Assembly: GCA_036245525.1 (NCBI GenBank)
Contig: BTPG01000003.1
Span: 210,808,070-210,872,069 of the forward strand
Direction: 5' to 3'
DNA from: Semisulcospira habei
Lineage: Eukaryota; Mollusca; Gastropoda; Semisulcospiridae
DNA length: 64,000 nucleotides
Shown: piece by piece, positions 22,690 to 32,691 of the stretch
How the letters are laid out: every line of letters starts with the position of its first letter
Position numbering within the stretch: position 1 is the first letter of the stretch
The notes under the pieces: generated by a model
What the model saw: the letters and a program-made list of their open reading frames with translations, nothing else
Databases searched by the model: none
What the model was told of the DNA's origin: nothing
Made by a program: the position numbers and the translations under genes

Positions 22690-23758
22690 GCTATTCTATA
22701 TATTCTATCTATATCCCGTAAGTCTTGCCGACCTATGGGGCACCACTGATGACTTGGCAACCAGCTCCCTCCATTCCTCTCTGTTTTCTGCAATTCTCAG
22801 CGTATTGCCCAGCTTCAGTCCTGTCCACTCTGAGATATTGTCCTCCCATCTTTTCCTCTGTCTTCCTCTCTTTCGTCCTTCTTGCACAGTGCCTTGCAGG
22901 ATTGTTTTGGCAAGCCCTGCTGAACGCGTGACATGCCAATACCACTTCCGTTTGCGTTTTCTCACAATGGCTAATAAGTCTTCATAGGGCCCGATGGCTT
23001 GCCTGATTCTGCTTCCCACTTCCTCGTTTGTGATGTGATCTCTGTATGAAATGCCAAGCAATCTTCGAAAACATCTCATTTCAGTGGCTTGTATCCTCCT
23101 TTCAAGGTCTGCTGTGAGGGTCCATGACTCGCAGGCATACAAGAACACTGAGATTACTAAGGCGCACATCAGTCTGATCTTGGAGCAGGGTGTGATGTTT
23201 CTGTCCTTCCATATGGTCTTCAATCTTGTCAGTGCTGTTGTTGTCTGCACAATCCTGGACAATATTTCTGGTTTTGTTTCTTGATCTGTCACAATGGCTC
23301 CTAAGTATTTGAATTTCTTAACTGTTTCCAGTTTTTGGCCTCCAACCATGATTTCAGTGCCAATGCCACTAGCGTTATTGGTCATCAGTTTGGTCTTCTC
23401 TGCACTGATTTCCATCCCATATGCAATGGCTGTACTATCCAGCTTTTCCACCAGCTGAGCTAGCTCCTTCTCTATTCCTGAAAGGCCGTCAATGTCGTCC
23501 GCAAAGCGCAAGTTTGTGATTGTTTTGCCTCCAATACTGACAGTTCCTTCATGATCTTTCAGAGCATCCATCATGGTTCTTTCCAGGAAGATATTGAAAA
23601 AAGTAGGTGAGAGCAAGCAGCCTTGTTGGATTCCAACTGTAGTCCTCAACCAGTTTCCTATTTTGCCGTTGAAGCAGACTGCACTAGTGGCCTTGTTGTA
23701 AAGGTTTGCTATGACTTTGTTCAGGTTGGCATTGATGTTGCATAGCTTCATGGTGGAC
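22690..23758 (-). mobile_element. 5'-truncated RTE-like LINE inside the Polinton relic
   Basis: It ends (sense) with GGATATAGATAGAATATA at about 22690-22720, the same GGATATAGATAG ending as the second copy at 38509-39180. The 5' boundary lies near 23758, where Polinton-derived sequence resumes. The insertion separates the small membrane gene at 22450-22681 from the gene at 23759-24211. Confidence 0.8.
22705..23751 (-). CDS. RTE-type reverse transcriptase fragment
   Basis: 348 open codons. RT motifs are GIQQGCLLSPTFFNIFLE, the catalytic FADD at Phe83 (codon 23505-23503, in NLRFADDIDGLSG), MEISAEKTKLM, FKYLGAIVTD and FLYACESWTL. They are followed by the conserved C-terminal block EMRCFRRLLGISYRDHITNE and GRKRGRQRKRWEDNI. 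This order is typical of the RTE/BovB group. The fingers subdomain and endonuclease are lost by 5' truncation. Confidence 0.85.
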   Translation of the reverse strand: MKLCNINANLNKVIANLYNKATSAVCFNGKIGNWLRTTVGIQQGCLLSPTFFNIFLERTMMDALKDHEGTVSIGGKTITNLRFADDIDGLSGIEKELAQLVEKLDSTAIAYGMEISAEKTKLMTNNASGIGTEIMVGGQKLETVKKFKYLGAIVTDQETKPEILSRIVQTTTALTRLKTIWKDRNITPCSKIRLMCALVISVFLYACESWTLTADLERRIQATEMRCFRRLLGISYRDHITNEEVGSRIRQAIGPYEDLLAIVRKRKRKWYWHVTRSAGLAKTILQGTVQEGRKRGRQRKRWEDNISEWTGLKLGNTLRIAENREEWRELVAKSSVVPHRSARLTGYR

Positions 23759-24211
23759 CAATATTATTAAAATATTATTTTTATTAGCTGCACGAAAAAT
23801 GAATCGAAAGGTTTTGACACTGCTGGTAATGTGGCGACTACTTCCTTTATTTTTGGAGTGTCTAATTTTTTTTAACACTGTTCGAGTGTGTGGTTTGTAT
23901 TTTTTACATAGCCTGTACCCTACATAACCAAATCCTATAACAAATCCGCCAACTATATATTTTGTTATTTCGGGTTTAGACTGATGGGTGGCAGTTTCAG
24001 TTGATAATCTCTCACTTTGTTGCATGGGTGAATGTGTTGGTATTGGCATGGCTGTTGGGGTCTGGGCTGTTGTCGGCGGGCCAGTTACATGATCTTTTTG
24101 AGCTAAGGCATGAGGCTGTATTTTTTTTTTTTTTTTTTTTTTTGGTCTATTATATTCGACTAATATTTTTCCCGCCTCAATTCTGCAGGGAGGTTTTGGT
24201 TTAGTTATCAT
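23759..24211 (-). pseudogene. Unknown single-helix protein of the Polinton-like relic, cut by the RTE
   Basis: The frame starts at 24211 (MITKPKPPCRIEAGK), passes through an A-run coding for seven lysines (T23 on the + strand at 24121-24143), a Pro/Thr-rich linker, then a hydrophobic segment EITKYIVGGFVIGFGYVGYR and a basic tail. At about 23760 it runs into the RTE insertion. The homopolymer may hide a frameshift. The single helix plus basic tail suggests a membrane or virion-associated protein; function unknown. Confidence 0.5.
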
Positions 24212-24249
24212 TTAAATCTGAGTCGAGACAGGGCCCGGTTGTGGGGTCA

Positions 24250-24528
24250 TCAGGGTGTTGTCCGTTCAGTCCATTTGGATCTTTTTTTTCTGCTAAAAAA
24301 AATTATTTCTGAAAAATCAATATGACTCCCAGTAACAAGCAAAGTTACCACATGTGCAAGGTAATTGCCAAACTTGTAATACATGACGCATGCTAATTTA
24401 CCAATTGAACTTGAAACTATTGGAGTTGATTCCAAGTCGATACTTAATCTGTCAGTATCAACTTTGAAAAAGTGACTAACAGCCTTTGTATAAAGAGACA
24501 CGAGAGACCTAGTGAGATCACGAGTCAT
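24250..24528 (-). CDS. Unknown ORF of the Polinton-like relic (92 codons)
   Basis: It starts MTRDLTRSLVSLYTKAVSHF, has a central KLACVMYYKFGNYLAHVVTL segment of moderate hydrophobicity and ends with a basic tail. Its start overlaps the end of the 24518-24721 ORF in a different frame, so the two may be adjacent overlapping genes or one gene with a frameshift. No family is recognised. Confidence 0.42.
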   Translation of the reverse strand: MTRDLTRSLVSLYTKAVSHFFKVDTDRLSIDLESTPIVSSSIGKLACVMYYKFGNYLAHVVTLLVTGSHIDFSEIIFFSRKKRSKWTERTTP

Positions 24529-24721
24529 TAGTGAAGCGATGTGATTTTAATATTTGGAGTGCAACATCATCTGTGGAATAACATTTTCTGAGATAAGTTT
24601 TGATTTGCCTGAAACAACTACAGAAATGTGAGTCCAACTGTTTATTTTCAACAGAGTAGATATCACTTATGAGTAGTAATTCGTCTTGATTCATTTTATA
24701 ATAAAATAAAAAGTGAAACAA
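24518..24721 (-). CDS. Unknown ORF of the Polinton-like relic (58-67 codons)
   Basis: The likely start is the internal ATG at 24694 (MNQDELLLISDIYSVENK), preceded by an A/T-rich stretch. The protein is small and polar with a CSCF motif. It overlaps the next ORF by 11 bases. Function is not recognised. Confidence 0.4.
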   Translation of the reverse strand: MFHFLFYYKMNQDELLLISDIYSVENKQLDSHFCSCFRQIKTYLRKCYSTDDVALQILKSHRFTNDS

Positions 24722-24979
24722 AATTCAACCACTTACCTTTGGGTTTAGGGCTGTTTCCACTTAGCATTGCTTCATTAGAAGAGTGGATTTAACTCTTGAC
24801 AGCCCATTTTGAATGAGCAATTTCTGTGGTCATCTACTTTGCACCAAACCACATAACAAAATCCGAACGTGTTAGCTCTCAGGTGTAGTTTGTGTGTGTG
24901 TCTGTGCGCTGAGCTGTCGGTGCATTCTAGAAAGAAAGAAAAAAATATACACACAGTACTCCCAGGTTACGTTCAAAAC

Positions 24980-25693
24980 TTATACTGTGTGTTTGTGTTT
25001 TTTCAAACACATCTCGCTAAAATAAAAGAGTATGTGATGTGTCAAATTTGATGTTATGCACAAAATCCTGAGAACATTGGAAAAGCCGCTTACATTTCGG
25101 TTCTCAGTAAGGGGTTTAGTACTGTGGAAATACTCTGATGTTTCCATTGGTTCCACTTGTGGTTGCATCTCTAATTCTCTTTTTCTCTGTGCCATATATG
25201 CACGCATTTCTTTGATTGAGGTGCTATCTTGTAATCTTTGCATTTTTGTTAAAATTACACGTGCATTATTTTCATTCAGCTGCATATCCTTCTCAATAGA
25301 TTTCACCTTGTCCTCCTCTCGGGTGATATCTCTTATAAATTTTTCTCTTTTTTCTACAAATGCAGCATAATGTTTTTGCACGCTTAAAAACACCTCAATA
25401 TCACCTTCACCTTCATACTTTAGTAGTAAATCCACAATCTTTGTTTCATTATTCATATGTTCTTTAAAATCGTTTTTTAGCTTCTGTATTTTCTTTTTCT
25501 GTAGTTCCAGTTTTTGCACATATCGCAAATGTTTCTTTTTATAAGCACTGTGCCGCTTACTGAGAATTGCATGACGCTTAATAGCGTTTTCACCAAAATT
25601 ATGATTCGTGTTTGGTGGCTCGTTGCTGTGAGCTGGGTTATATATGAAAAAGACGGCCAAACACCAGACAGCTACGCTGCATTTCAGTCTCAA
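24980..25693 (-). CDS. Unknown coiled-coil protein with signal-like N-terminus, Polinton-like relic
   Basis: 237 codons from an ATG at 25693. Residues 1-22 (MRLKCSVAVWCLAVFFIYNP) look like a signal peptide or anchor. Residues about 40-175 are highly charged with heptad character (KKKHLRYVQKLELQKKKIQK, KREKFIRDITREEDKVKSIE, EMRAYMAQRKRELEM). The last about 35 residues are more hydrophobic. It is at the upstream end of the relic on the minus strand. Membership of the element is inferred from strand and spacing; DNA polymerase B, capsid, ATPase and protease genes are not present in this window. Confidence 0.45.
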   Translation of the reverse strand: MRLKCSVAVWCLAVFFIYNPAHSNEPPNTNHNFGENAIKRHAILSKRHSAYKKKHLRYVQKLELQKKKIQKLKNDFKEHMNNETKIVDLLLKYEGEGDIEVFLSVQKHYAAFVEKREKFIRDITREEDKVKSIEKDMQLNENNARVILTKMQRLQDSTSIKEMRAYMAQRKRELEMQPQVEPMETSEYFHSTKPLTENRNVSGFSNVLRILCITSNLTHHILFYFSEMCLKKHKHTV

Positions 25694-25863
25694 TCCAGTT
25701 TAAACCAGTTGCTTTACCTGTCTCTGATAAAACCTGTTCCAGTCAAGACATAACGTATGTTGTTTATTATCAAGTGCCTGTTGGCACTCACTTGGCAGTG
25801 GACTTGAATTGTCTTACGAATTAATTACGAGTTGCTTTGTCCTGTTTAAACACATTAATGCTG

Positions 25864-25930
25864 CGTGTTGGTCTGTGATTTAGGACTTACAACTCCAGGC
25901 ATCTAGCTATAAATCACAGACCAGCACACA
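25864..25930. repeat. Short inverted-repeat element
   Basis: GTGTTGGTCTGTGATTTA and TAAATCACAGACCAGCACAC are inverted arms separated by about 28 bases. It is single copy in the window. Confidence 0.65.
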
Positions 25931-26249
25931 ATTTGGGCCCTCCCGCTGACGTTTAATCTGACGCAAGCCAACATGTCTCACCTGACACTGTCAGGGTGTT
26001 ACGCGCAGGTAATCTCAAGTAAGCATGCACGCACTGAAAATCAATAATACGTTATCTACACTGCCACGATTATGAATAAAGTTGTAAAAAGTCGGAGATA
26101 ACGCCATGGTCTCGGGCATGACTGGATAGGACTAATCGTTGCCTGATGACTCAATGTTTACCAGATGAGCTGTTATAATTTATGTATGGTGCTTTTTTCC
26201 GGTTTAGAGGTTATTACGTCAGCTCTGTCATGCGAGTTGTGTAGGCAGT

Positions 26250-26535
26250 GTGTGTGTGTGTTAGTGTGTGTGTGTGTTAGTGTGTGTGTTAGTGTGTGTT
26301 AGTGTGTGTGTGTGTGTTAGTGTGTGTGTGTGTTAGTGTGTGTGTGTGTGTGTGTGTGTTATTGTGTGTGTGTGTGTGTTAGTGTGTGTGTGTGTTAGTG
26401 TGTATGTGTTAGTGTGTGTGTGCGTGTTTGCGTGTGTGTTTGTGTGTGTGTTAGTGTGTGTGCTAGTGTGTGTGTTAGTGTGTGTGTGTGTTAGTGTGTG
26501 TGTGTGTTAGTGTGTGTGTGTGTGTATGTGTGTGT

Positions 26536-26610
<75 letters not shown>
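26250..26610. repeat. (GT)n / (GTGTGTTA)n array
   Basis: An interrupted GT tract with repeated GTGTGTTAGT motifs passes into a pure (TG)n of about 70 bases. Cys/Val and His/Thr ORFs through it are artefacts. Confidence 0.95.
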
Positions 26611-26611
<1 letters not shown>

Positions 26612-27510
26612 AGGGAGGGAGGGGGTGGCAAGCAGATGAAACGGGAGCCAGACTGACGCAATTGAAGATTGACTGAGCCCGTAAGGGGGTGTCGAGTTTA
26701 GCATATGGGACGTAAACCCCACTGATACATCCACCTGTACTGTAAACAATACCGTTGCTAATCCTGCTTATGCCATTACATGTACAGCATTGTTATCAAA
26801 ATGTTTTGAACTGTAGAGTATAATTGGCTTTGGAAATCGATACTCTCATTGTGTGAGTTTTGTGGCATGCACAACGGGATGCACAATGATTTAGCGGTCC
26901 GCCTTAACAGTTGCTCAACCCACCCGCACCGCTGCATGAGGCATAGATTTTCTAGAGCTACAGGCACTAAATAGTAAAATCCTTGCTGGGTGATATAACT
27001 CAACATTGCTGACGTCAACACAAAATAATACATAACAGCTGCATAGCAAGGGTAAAATGCACTGTGGCGAGCGTCTTTCACATAGTCTGCATAATTACCT
27101 GCACCAAACAATACTGGTACTGCTCTTGATAGAAACTCAATGATGTGCAGTCGAACACATCATAACACTGCAAAATACAGTGCTGGGCTGGCGAAGTGCC
27201 TACAACATACATAGTCTGCACTATGCCGGCCCGTAAACCAAGCTATACCAATGCTGCTCTTCAAAAACTCAACATGGTGCAGGCCATCTTGTCACAACCG
27301 ATTGCACATTGCATAGCTCCCACCACATACTCCCTGGTACTGTGCACAATTTTGGCTTAAGTTTTTACTTTGTTTATTTCATTTTGGACCCGCTAGGGGC
27401 ACGAGAAAAATCACAAAAGAACATACCTGAATGTGCTCAAAAATTAAATTTTACCCTTATTACTACACTGTACACTCAGACAGCACAAATGACTTGTATG
27501 TACACAGGTC

Positions 27511-28860
27511 ATTGTCAGGTCATTCTGTTTGCTGGTGTGTGTCATGTACATTACCACATCTGGAAAACTTGAGAAATGAACCATGTGGTTAGTAATTTCG
27601 ACACGATAATAAGTAAAGCTGAAAGTCATAGATCGACAGTGAAAAAAGAAACCAAAACAAAACAAAAAGGAAAACAAACACAAAATACAGGACATATCAT
27701 ATGCCTATAATCAGTTATCACCCAACCACTTAAATCTGCTGTGATATATGGAGGGTAATGCAAGAACTGCATGGTCAACTCATTCTTGATAAGTATTGCG
27801 TTTTACATTGAGCAAATCCACAATTGGGCACAACATTTAGAGCTGCCTGTTCAATGACATACATATACCGCCGCTGACACCCCCCCCCCCCCCCTCCACT
27901 CCTGCGTTTCTATATTTTGGCACATCCCCCTTCAGAAAGGACCCATCATTTTCAGAATGAATCCGGTATATCATTTAGAATCATGCAAAACGGAGCAGTG
28001 ATAAGTATTCTCTTTGTCGCACACCAATGGTGAACAAAATCTATCTGTACAACTGTTTCCTACCCCATGAGAGTCAGCTGTGGAGTACATATGTTAAATA
28101 ACTGATGTATACCAGTATGTAGTAATGTGTCACAAAAAAGACCTGTTCATATGATGAAATGTCTTCGAAAAGTGAACACGTGTGCAGTAAAGTTTTTTTT
28201 TCCTGGATAATAAAAACAAATTATACAAATTAAGCTGCGTTTCCAAATCGCGACATAACAGCAGAGTGACAAACAAGTAACAGGGCTATCCAGCTGTCAG
28301 GTTTGTTACCAACTTGCGAATTGACAGTGGTGTGACAAAGCAGCAGCTGAGCGGCAGGTGGAAAATCACTTTGTGTTTTCATATAGCAGTGCGACAAAGC
28401 AATTTGGACCTTTGTTTTGAGTTGAAAAAAAAGCTGAAATATGACGCACACTAGCAACCAGTGCTTAAAGCTGTGTTTACCATGTCGCGGCGTGACAGTG
28501 ACAAGAAAGCGGCGGTGGTAGCTAAAAATATCAAGACCATAGAAATAAACAAGAATGGCAAAGCGCACGTGTATGACTGATCAACATACTTAATCTAACC
28601 CTTGTGATTTTGACAGTTCCGACAAGGTCACGCTTTCTCAAAATTCACGCATTTTTCACTATTGTCAGTCTCCAATGACCCTTGACATTGTGAGTAGTGA
28701 ACCAAATTAGCATATATTGAAAGGTCTTATCATCAGCTGCCTTTCTGCTACATTCCGTTGCAAACTCTGCAAAATTCCTGAAAAAAAACAAAAATTCTGC
28801 GGAACAATAGAGTTCATATGCTGATCTCTTGTGACCCTTGACCTTTCCAGGGCTCCTGTT
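27511..28860. repeat. Long dispersed repeat, copy B (partial)
   Basis: 27511-28290 is collinear with 6065-6830 of copy A (GGTCATTCTGTTTGCTGG, AATGAACCATGTGGTTAG, ATGATGAAATGTCTTC). The remainder carries the GTGACCCTTGACCTTT unit. A C16 homopolymer lies at 27879-27895. Confidence 0.7.
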
Positions 28861-28912
28861 TTCACAACAGCAGAGTACAAATCCAATGGGTCATGTCGTA
28901 AATGGGATTGGC

Positions 28913-28916
<4 letters not shown>

Positions 28917-28985
<69 letters not shown>

Positions 28986-29066
28986 TGTGATGTGATGTGT
29001 GTGTGTGTGGGGGGGGGGGTTGACATCGGAAAGCATGGGGGGGGGGGGGAGGGGAGGAAGGGGGGA
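28917..29066. repeat. (TG)n followed by G-rich runs
   Basis: About 34 TG units, then GTGATGTGATGTG and two runs of ten or more G. The G-runs could form quadruplexes on the + strand. Confidence 0.9.
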
Positions 29067-30525
29067 GGAATGCGACCACCTTCTCACTAGCTGCAGAAAT
29101 GTCGAGAAGGAGGAGCTTGGCGGTTAGGGGAAGGGAGTCAAAAAAAAGATGAATGGGCCTTTAGGAACACGTGAAAAGAAGGGCCCGTTGCATACATAAA
29201 CATATGGGTCATGGACCCCTCAGCTCAGAATGTTTTGGGTCATTTGGGGAAATCATGTGCCAATGGCGCACGGCGCACTCCAGAAATCAACCCTGAGACG
29301 CCCAGGTGTAATAATAACGGGTCATAACATTGATTGAAAAATGTTTTGTATGTTTAATTTTTAAAAAAATTTATTCACTCATTTCGCTCTCTCTTTCTTC
29401 TTTAAATGCGTTTGCAGAACGTCGCACACAAGATACACAGTTATTTGACATAAAACGCCAAACTAGAATGCATAGGAAAGAAAAATACACATCCCAATAA
29501 ACGCAATGAAGGTCAAAACAATGCTAGAATAGAACAAGACAATCATTTGCATAAGGATGCAAATGATCGTCTTGTTCTATACCTGCGTATTTCTCTGTGG
29601 GCTGGCGACTGGGTGCCTGATAGGCGGGGGCAGGGGATCTAACTGTTTATCTGTCCAGCGCTGAGTGATTCCCCTTGGTTTGTGTACAATTCTGCCAGCA
29701 CTAGCCTCACCTATCTGGTTTGCGAGAATGCTAGAATAATCTACCATGGCAGCAAGGGCAACGGAACGTGGACATTTTCTAGAGACATAATGTGTTTACA
29801 CAGCGTCTTCGAAGACGCACAGTCCTTTCACAGGACGAATCAATCTAAGCCGTAGGGAAAAACACTCTACACATCCCACGCTCCCCCAACAACGTACTCA
29901 ACGGCAAAACAATGTCAGAACAATCTACCGTCAAGGATCGACCAACAACCCACAGTGAACGGAATAATCTACCATGCTGAAGCAGCCCAAAAAACCCACA
30001 AAAAAAACAACAGCAATGAACGTCAAAACAGTGCCTAAATAATTAATATCCAGTGTACAACACTAAGTGGTCTAACATCTAACAAATGAACAACAGGACG
30101 TGAAATAACATACACATTGGCAAACAAGGATACAACACTTGGCACCCAGAAACGCAATAAATATCAACGAAAATAAATACCAACAAAAGAGTAAAGCCAC
30201 AGAACCCCCAACCAAAGTGAGGGCATATGGTCAGGTTTGACCCACTGACGAGAGCAGTACATGGCCGGCTTACCAAAGTGAAAAACGTGCTCGAAATAGA
30301 CAAAGAAATGAGCGATGAAAACCACATCTAGACCTGTGTCATGTAACTTTGTGTCTGTGGACATTCCGAAATCAGACTGACATTAACGTCTTTTGGTGTG
30401 CGATGTGGAGCACCATTTTCCAGAACTTGACACGGCCCAAAATCGAAAGTCAAAGCAAAATGATGCCCTATCCCATAATAGTATGAATGACTGACGTCAC
30501 AGCATATTAACACGTTTAACATGCA
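29067..30525. other. Unassigned non-coding DNA
   Basis: No exon is supported. 29580-29730 is similar, in inverted orientation, to 41140-41270 (CAGCGCTGAGTGATTCCCCT versus its complement), so it is part of an uncharacterised dispersed repeat. Confidence 0.4.
29529..29580. repeat. Near-perfect 52-bp palindrome
   Basis: ATAGAACAAGACAATCATTT pairs with the inverted AAATGATCGTCTTGTTCTAT across a short TGCATAAGGATGC loop. One arm (AGAACAAGACAATCAT) recurs alone near 41762. Confidence 0.75.
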
Positions 30526-30562
30526 ATCCGCACTTCTTGGCTTGACTTCGCGAACGAAGATT

Positions 30563-32443
30563 TTATAGGAGTTGCCCATGACGTCTGCAGGCTTGTTCGT
30601 GGCTGCGGAGGCCAATCCGAGACAGGCAGGTTCGACCGCAGTGGCTGCAGGGGAAGGTATGGCCAGGGTTCTGAGCTGCGGCATCTCTGTTTTTTCTCCT
30701 GAGCCGCTTGTCCTTAAGGCTAGATCTGTGAGAGTCCTCAAAGGAGACAGCTGCCTTGTAAATGGTGGAGCGCCAGGTGTCACGGTCGGCAGCAAGCGAA
30801 GACCACTGGTGGTGGTCGATTTGGCAGGCACTAAGTGACTTCTTGAGACAGTCTTTGTATCTCTTCTTTGGTGCCCCTCTGTCACGATGTCCAGTAGCAA
30901 GCTCGCCGAACAGGGTGATCTTTGGTAGGCGATGATCCTCCATCCTGGAGACATGCCCCGCCCAGCGGAGCTGTGTCCGCAGCAGCAAAGCCTCGATGCT
31001 CACAGTTTTAGCCTGTTCAAGGACCTCGACGTTGGTGACATAGTCACTCCAGTGAATGCCCAGGATGGTACGCAGGCAGCGCTGGTGGAAGCGTTCGAGG
31101 AGTCGTAGTTGGCTGCGGTAGAGGGCCCAGGACTCAGAACCATACAGCAGGGTGGTGAGGACCACAGCTCTGTTCACGCTGATCTTGGTGCCTGTTTTCA
31201 GCTGTTGATTGTGCCACACCCGCTTGAAAAGTCGCCCGAAAGCGCTGTTCGCTTTTGCCAGCCTGCTGTCAAGCTCCTTGTCCAGCTTGGCGTCCGACGT
31301 GATAATGCAGCCAAGGTAAGTAAACTGGTGCACTGACTTTAGTTCAGACTCGCCAATGGTGATGTGAGGAGGGCGATACACTGTCTTGGGTGCCGGCTGA
31401 TGGAGGACCTCTGTCTTTTTCAGACTGACCTCGAGTCCAAAGAGCTGGGCAGCATCTGCGAAGCAAGACGTGATGCGCTGCAGGGCTCTCTCTGTGTGTG
31501 CAACGAGGGCAGCATCATCAGCAAAAAGCAGCTCACGAATCAGTTGGTCTAGGGTTTTCGTGTGGGCCTGCAGTCGTCTGAGGTTGAACAGGCTGCCATC
31601 GAGACGATACCTGATGTACACTGCATCGTCATCATCGAGGTCCACTGTGGCCTGCTTCAACATCATGCTAAAAAAGATGGTGAAGAGGGTCGGTGCCAGC
31701 ACGCAGCCCTGCTTTACGCCGTTGAGAATAGTGAATGGTTCTGAGAGATCATTGTTGAGTCTGACCTGGCCTTGCTGGTCCTCGTGTAGCTGGACAATCA
31801 TGTTGAGGAACTTTGGGGGACAGCCAAGTCGCTCCAGGATCTGCCACATGCCTTGCCTGCTCACAGTGTCGAACGCTTTTGTTAGGTCGACAAATGTTAC
31901 GTACAGCCCTCTGTTCTGCTCGCGGCACTTCTCCTGTAGCTGTCTCAGCACAAAGACCATATCGGTGGTGCTCCTGTTTGCTCTGAAGCCACACTGGCCC
32001 TCTGGGAGTTGGTCTTCAGCGATGGCAGGTACCAGCCGATTCAGGAGCAGCCTTGCAAGGATTTTCCCAGCAATGGACAGCAGGGTAATTCCCCGATAGT
32101 TGGAACAGTCAGACTTCTCGCCTTTGTTCTTGTACAGGGTGATAACGACTGCATCACGGAGACCTTTTGGTAGTGTTCCTTCCTCCCAGCAGCAGAGAAA
32201 GAGGTCATGGAGCTTGTTGTGCAGTGCTGTGCCTCCATGTTTCCAGATCTCTGGCGGTATTCCATCAATGCCTGCTGCTTTGCCACTCTTGAGCTGGTGG
32301 ATGGCTGTGAGGGTCTCTTCAGCGGTGGGCGGTTCGTCCAATTCAACCTTTACTGGGAGGTGTGGGATTTGTAGGACGACTGCTTCTTGAACAGTGCGCT
32401 CAGCGCTGAAGAGGCTCTGAAAGTATTCCGACCAGCGGTTCAA
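30563..32443 (-). CDS. LINE reverse transcriptase with C-terminal zinc finger (copy 1)
   Basis: 626 open codons. RT motifs in order are KSGKAAGIDGIPPEIWK, LYKNKGEKSDCSNYRGITLL, GQCGFRANRSTTDMVFVLRQ, TFVDLTKAFDTVSR, GVKQGCVLAPTLFTIFFSMM and the catalytic FADD at Phe307 (31525-31514). The thumb and C-terminal region contain TYLGCIITSDAKLDKEL, LYGSESWALYRSQLRLLE and RWAGHVSRM. The protein ends with a Cys-x2-Cys finger (CSHCGRTCLSRIGLRSHEQA followed by C and H), probably for RNA or target DNA binding. The ORF is intact within itself. It is separated from the endonuclease part by an in-frame TGA near 32488 and a frameshift at a T-run near 32714. Confidence 0.88.
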   Translation of the reverse strand: MNRWSEYFQSLFSAERTVQEAVVLQIPHLPVKVELDEPPTAEETLTAIHQLKSGKAAGIDGIPPEIWKHGGTALHNKLHDLFLCCWEEGTLPKGLRDAVVITLYKNKGEKSDCSNYRGITLLSIAGKILARLLLNRLVPAIAEDQLPEGQCGFRANRSTTDMVFVLRQLQEKCREQNRGLYVTFVDLTKAFDTVSRQGMWQILERLGCPPKFLNMIVQLHEDQQGQVRLNNDLSEPFTILNGVKQGCVLAPTLFTIFFSMMLKQATVDLDDDDAVYIRYRLDGSLFNLRRLQAHTKTLDQLIRELLFADDAALVAHTERALQRITSCFADAAQLFGLEVSLKKTEVLHQPAPKTVYRPPHITIGESELKSVHQFTYLGCIITSDAKLDKELDSRLAKANSAFGRLFKRVWHNQQLKTGTKISVNRAVVLTTLLYGSESWALYRSQLRLLERFHQRCLRTILGIHWSDYVTNVEVLEQAKTVSIEALLLRTQLRWAGHVSRMEDHRLPKITLFGELATGHRDRGAPKKRYKDCLKKSLSACQIDHHQWSSLAADRDTWRSTIYKAAVSFEDSHRSSLKDKRLRRKNRDAAAQNPGHTFPCSHCGRTCLSRIGLRSHEQACRRHGQLL

Positions 32444-32485
32444 GATGGAGGTATTATCTGTGAGGAGTGCCTGGCCATTCGCGCT

Positions 32486-32674
32486 TCACAGGGGACTTTG
32501 TACCAGGTGCCTGGGGCCATACACTGCTTTCAGTGCTTCGTAGAAGCCCCTGTAGTCACCATTGTCAGCACAAAGCTGGGTCCTCTGTGCAAGTCTGGTC
32601 CACCACTCATTCTGGAGATCTCTGAGCTTGCGCTGGAGACTGCTGCAGACGAGGCGGAAGGCAGACTTCTTCAC
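32486..32674 (-). pseudogene. Linker between endonuclease and RT, copy 1
   Basis: 63 codons (VCSSLQRKLRDLQNEWWTRL, ALKAVYGPRHLVQ) that are collinear with the uninterrupted copy 2 protein. It is closed by a TGA where copy 2 has CGA, consistent with CpG decay. Confidence 0.75.
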
Positions 32675-32691
32675 AGGGCAGGAAGGCTGGG

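Larger units (their letters stand above)
21708..25760 (-). mobile_element. Decayed Polinton/Maverick (adintovirus-like) fragment
   Basis: All genes lie on the minus strand in tight, partly overlapping order: coiled-coil protein, two small ORFs, single-helix protein, short membrane protein, two-helix membrane protein, integrase. The left end is a deletion junction with a LINE, and no terminal inverted repeat or 6-bp duplication was found. The right limit is set only by the last recognisable gene. Confidence 0.6.
25761..27510. other. Non-coding stretch with (GT)n
   Basis: No exon is supported. It holds the hairpin at 25864-25930, the long (GT)n array at 26250-26610 and unassigned sequence. Confidence 0.4.

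Noticed and set aside
26482..26749. Cys-Val and His-Thr repeat ORFs
   Set aside because: Translation of (GT)n microsatellites; also at 28707-29087, 43175-43613 and 51281-51815.
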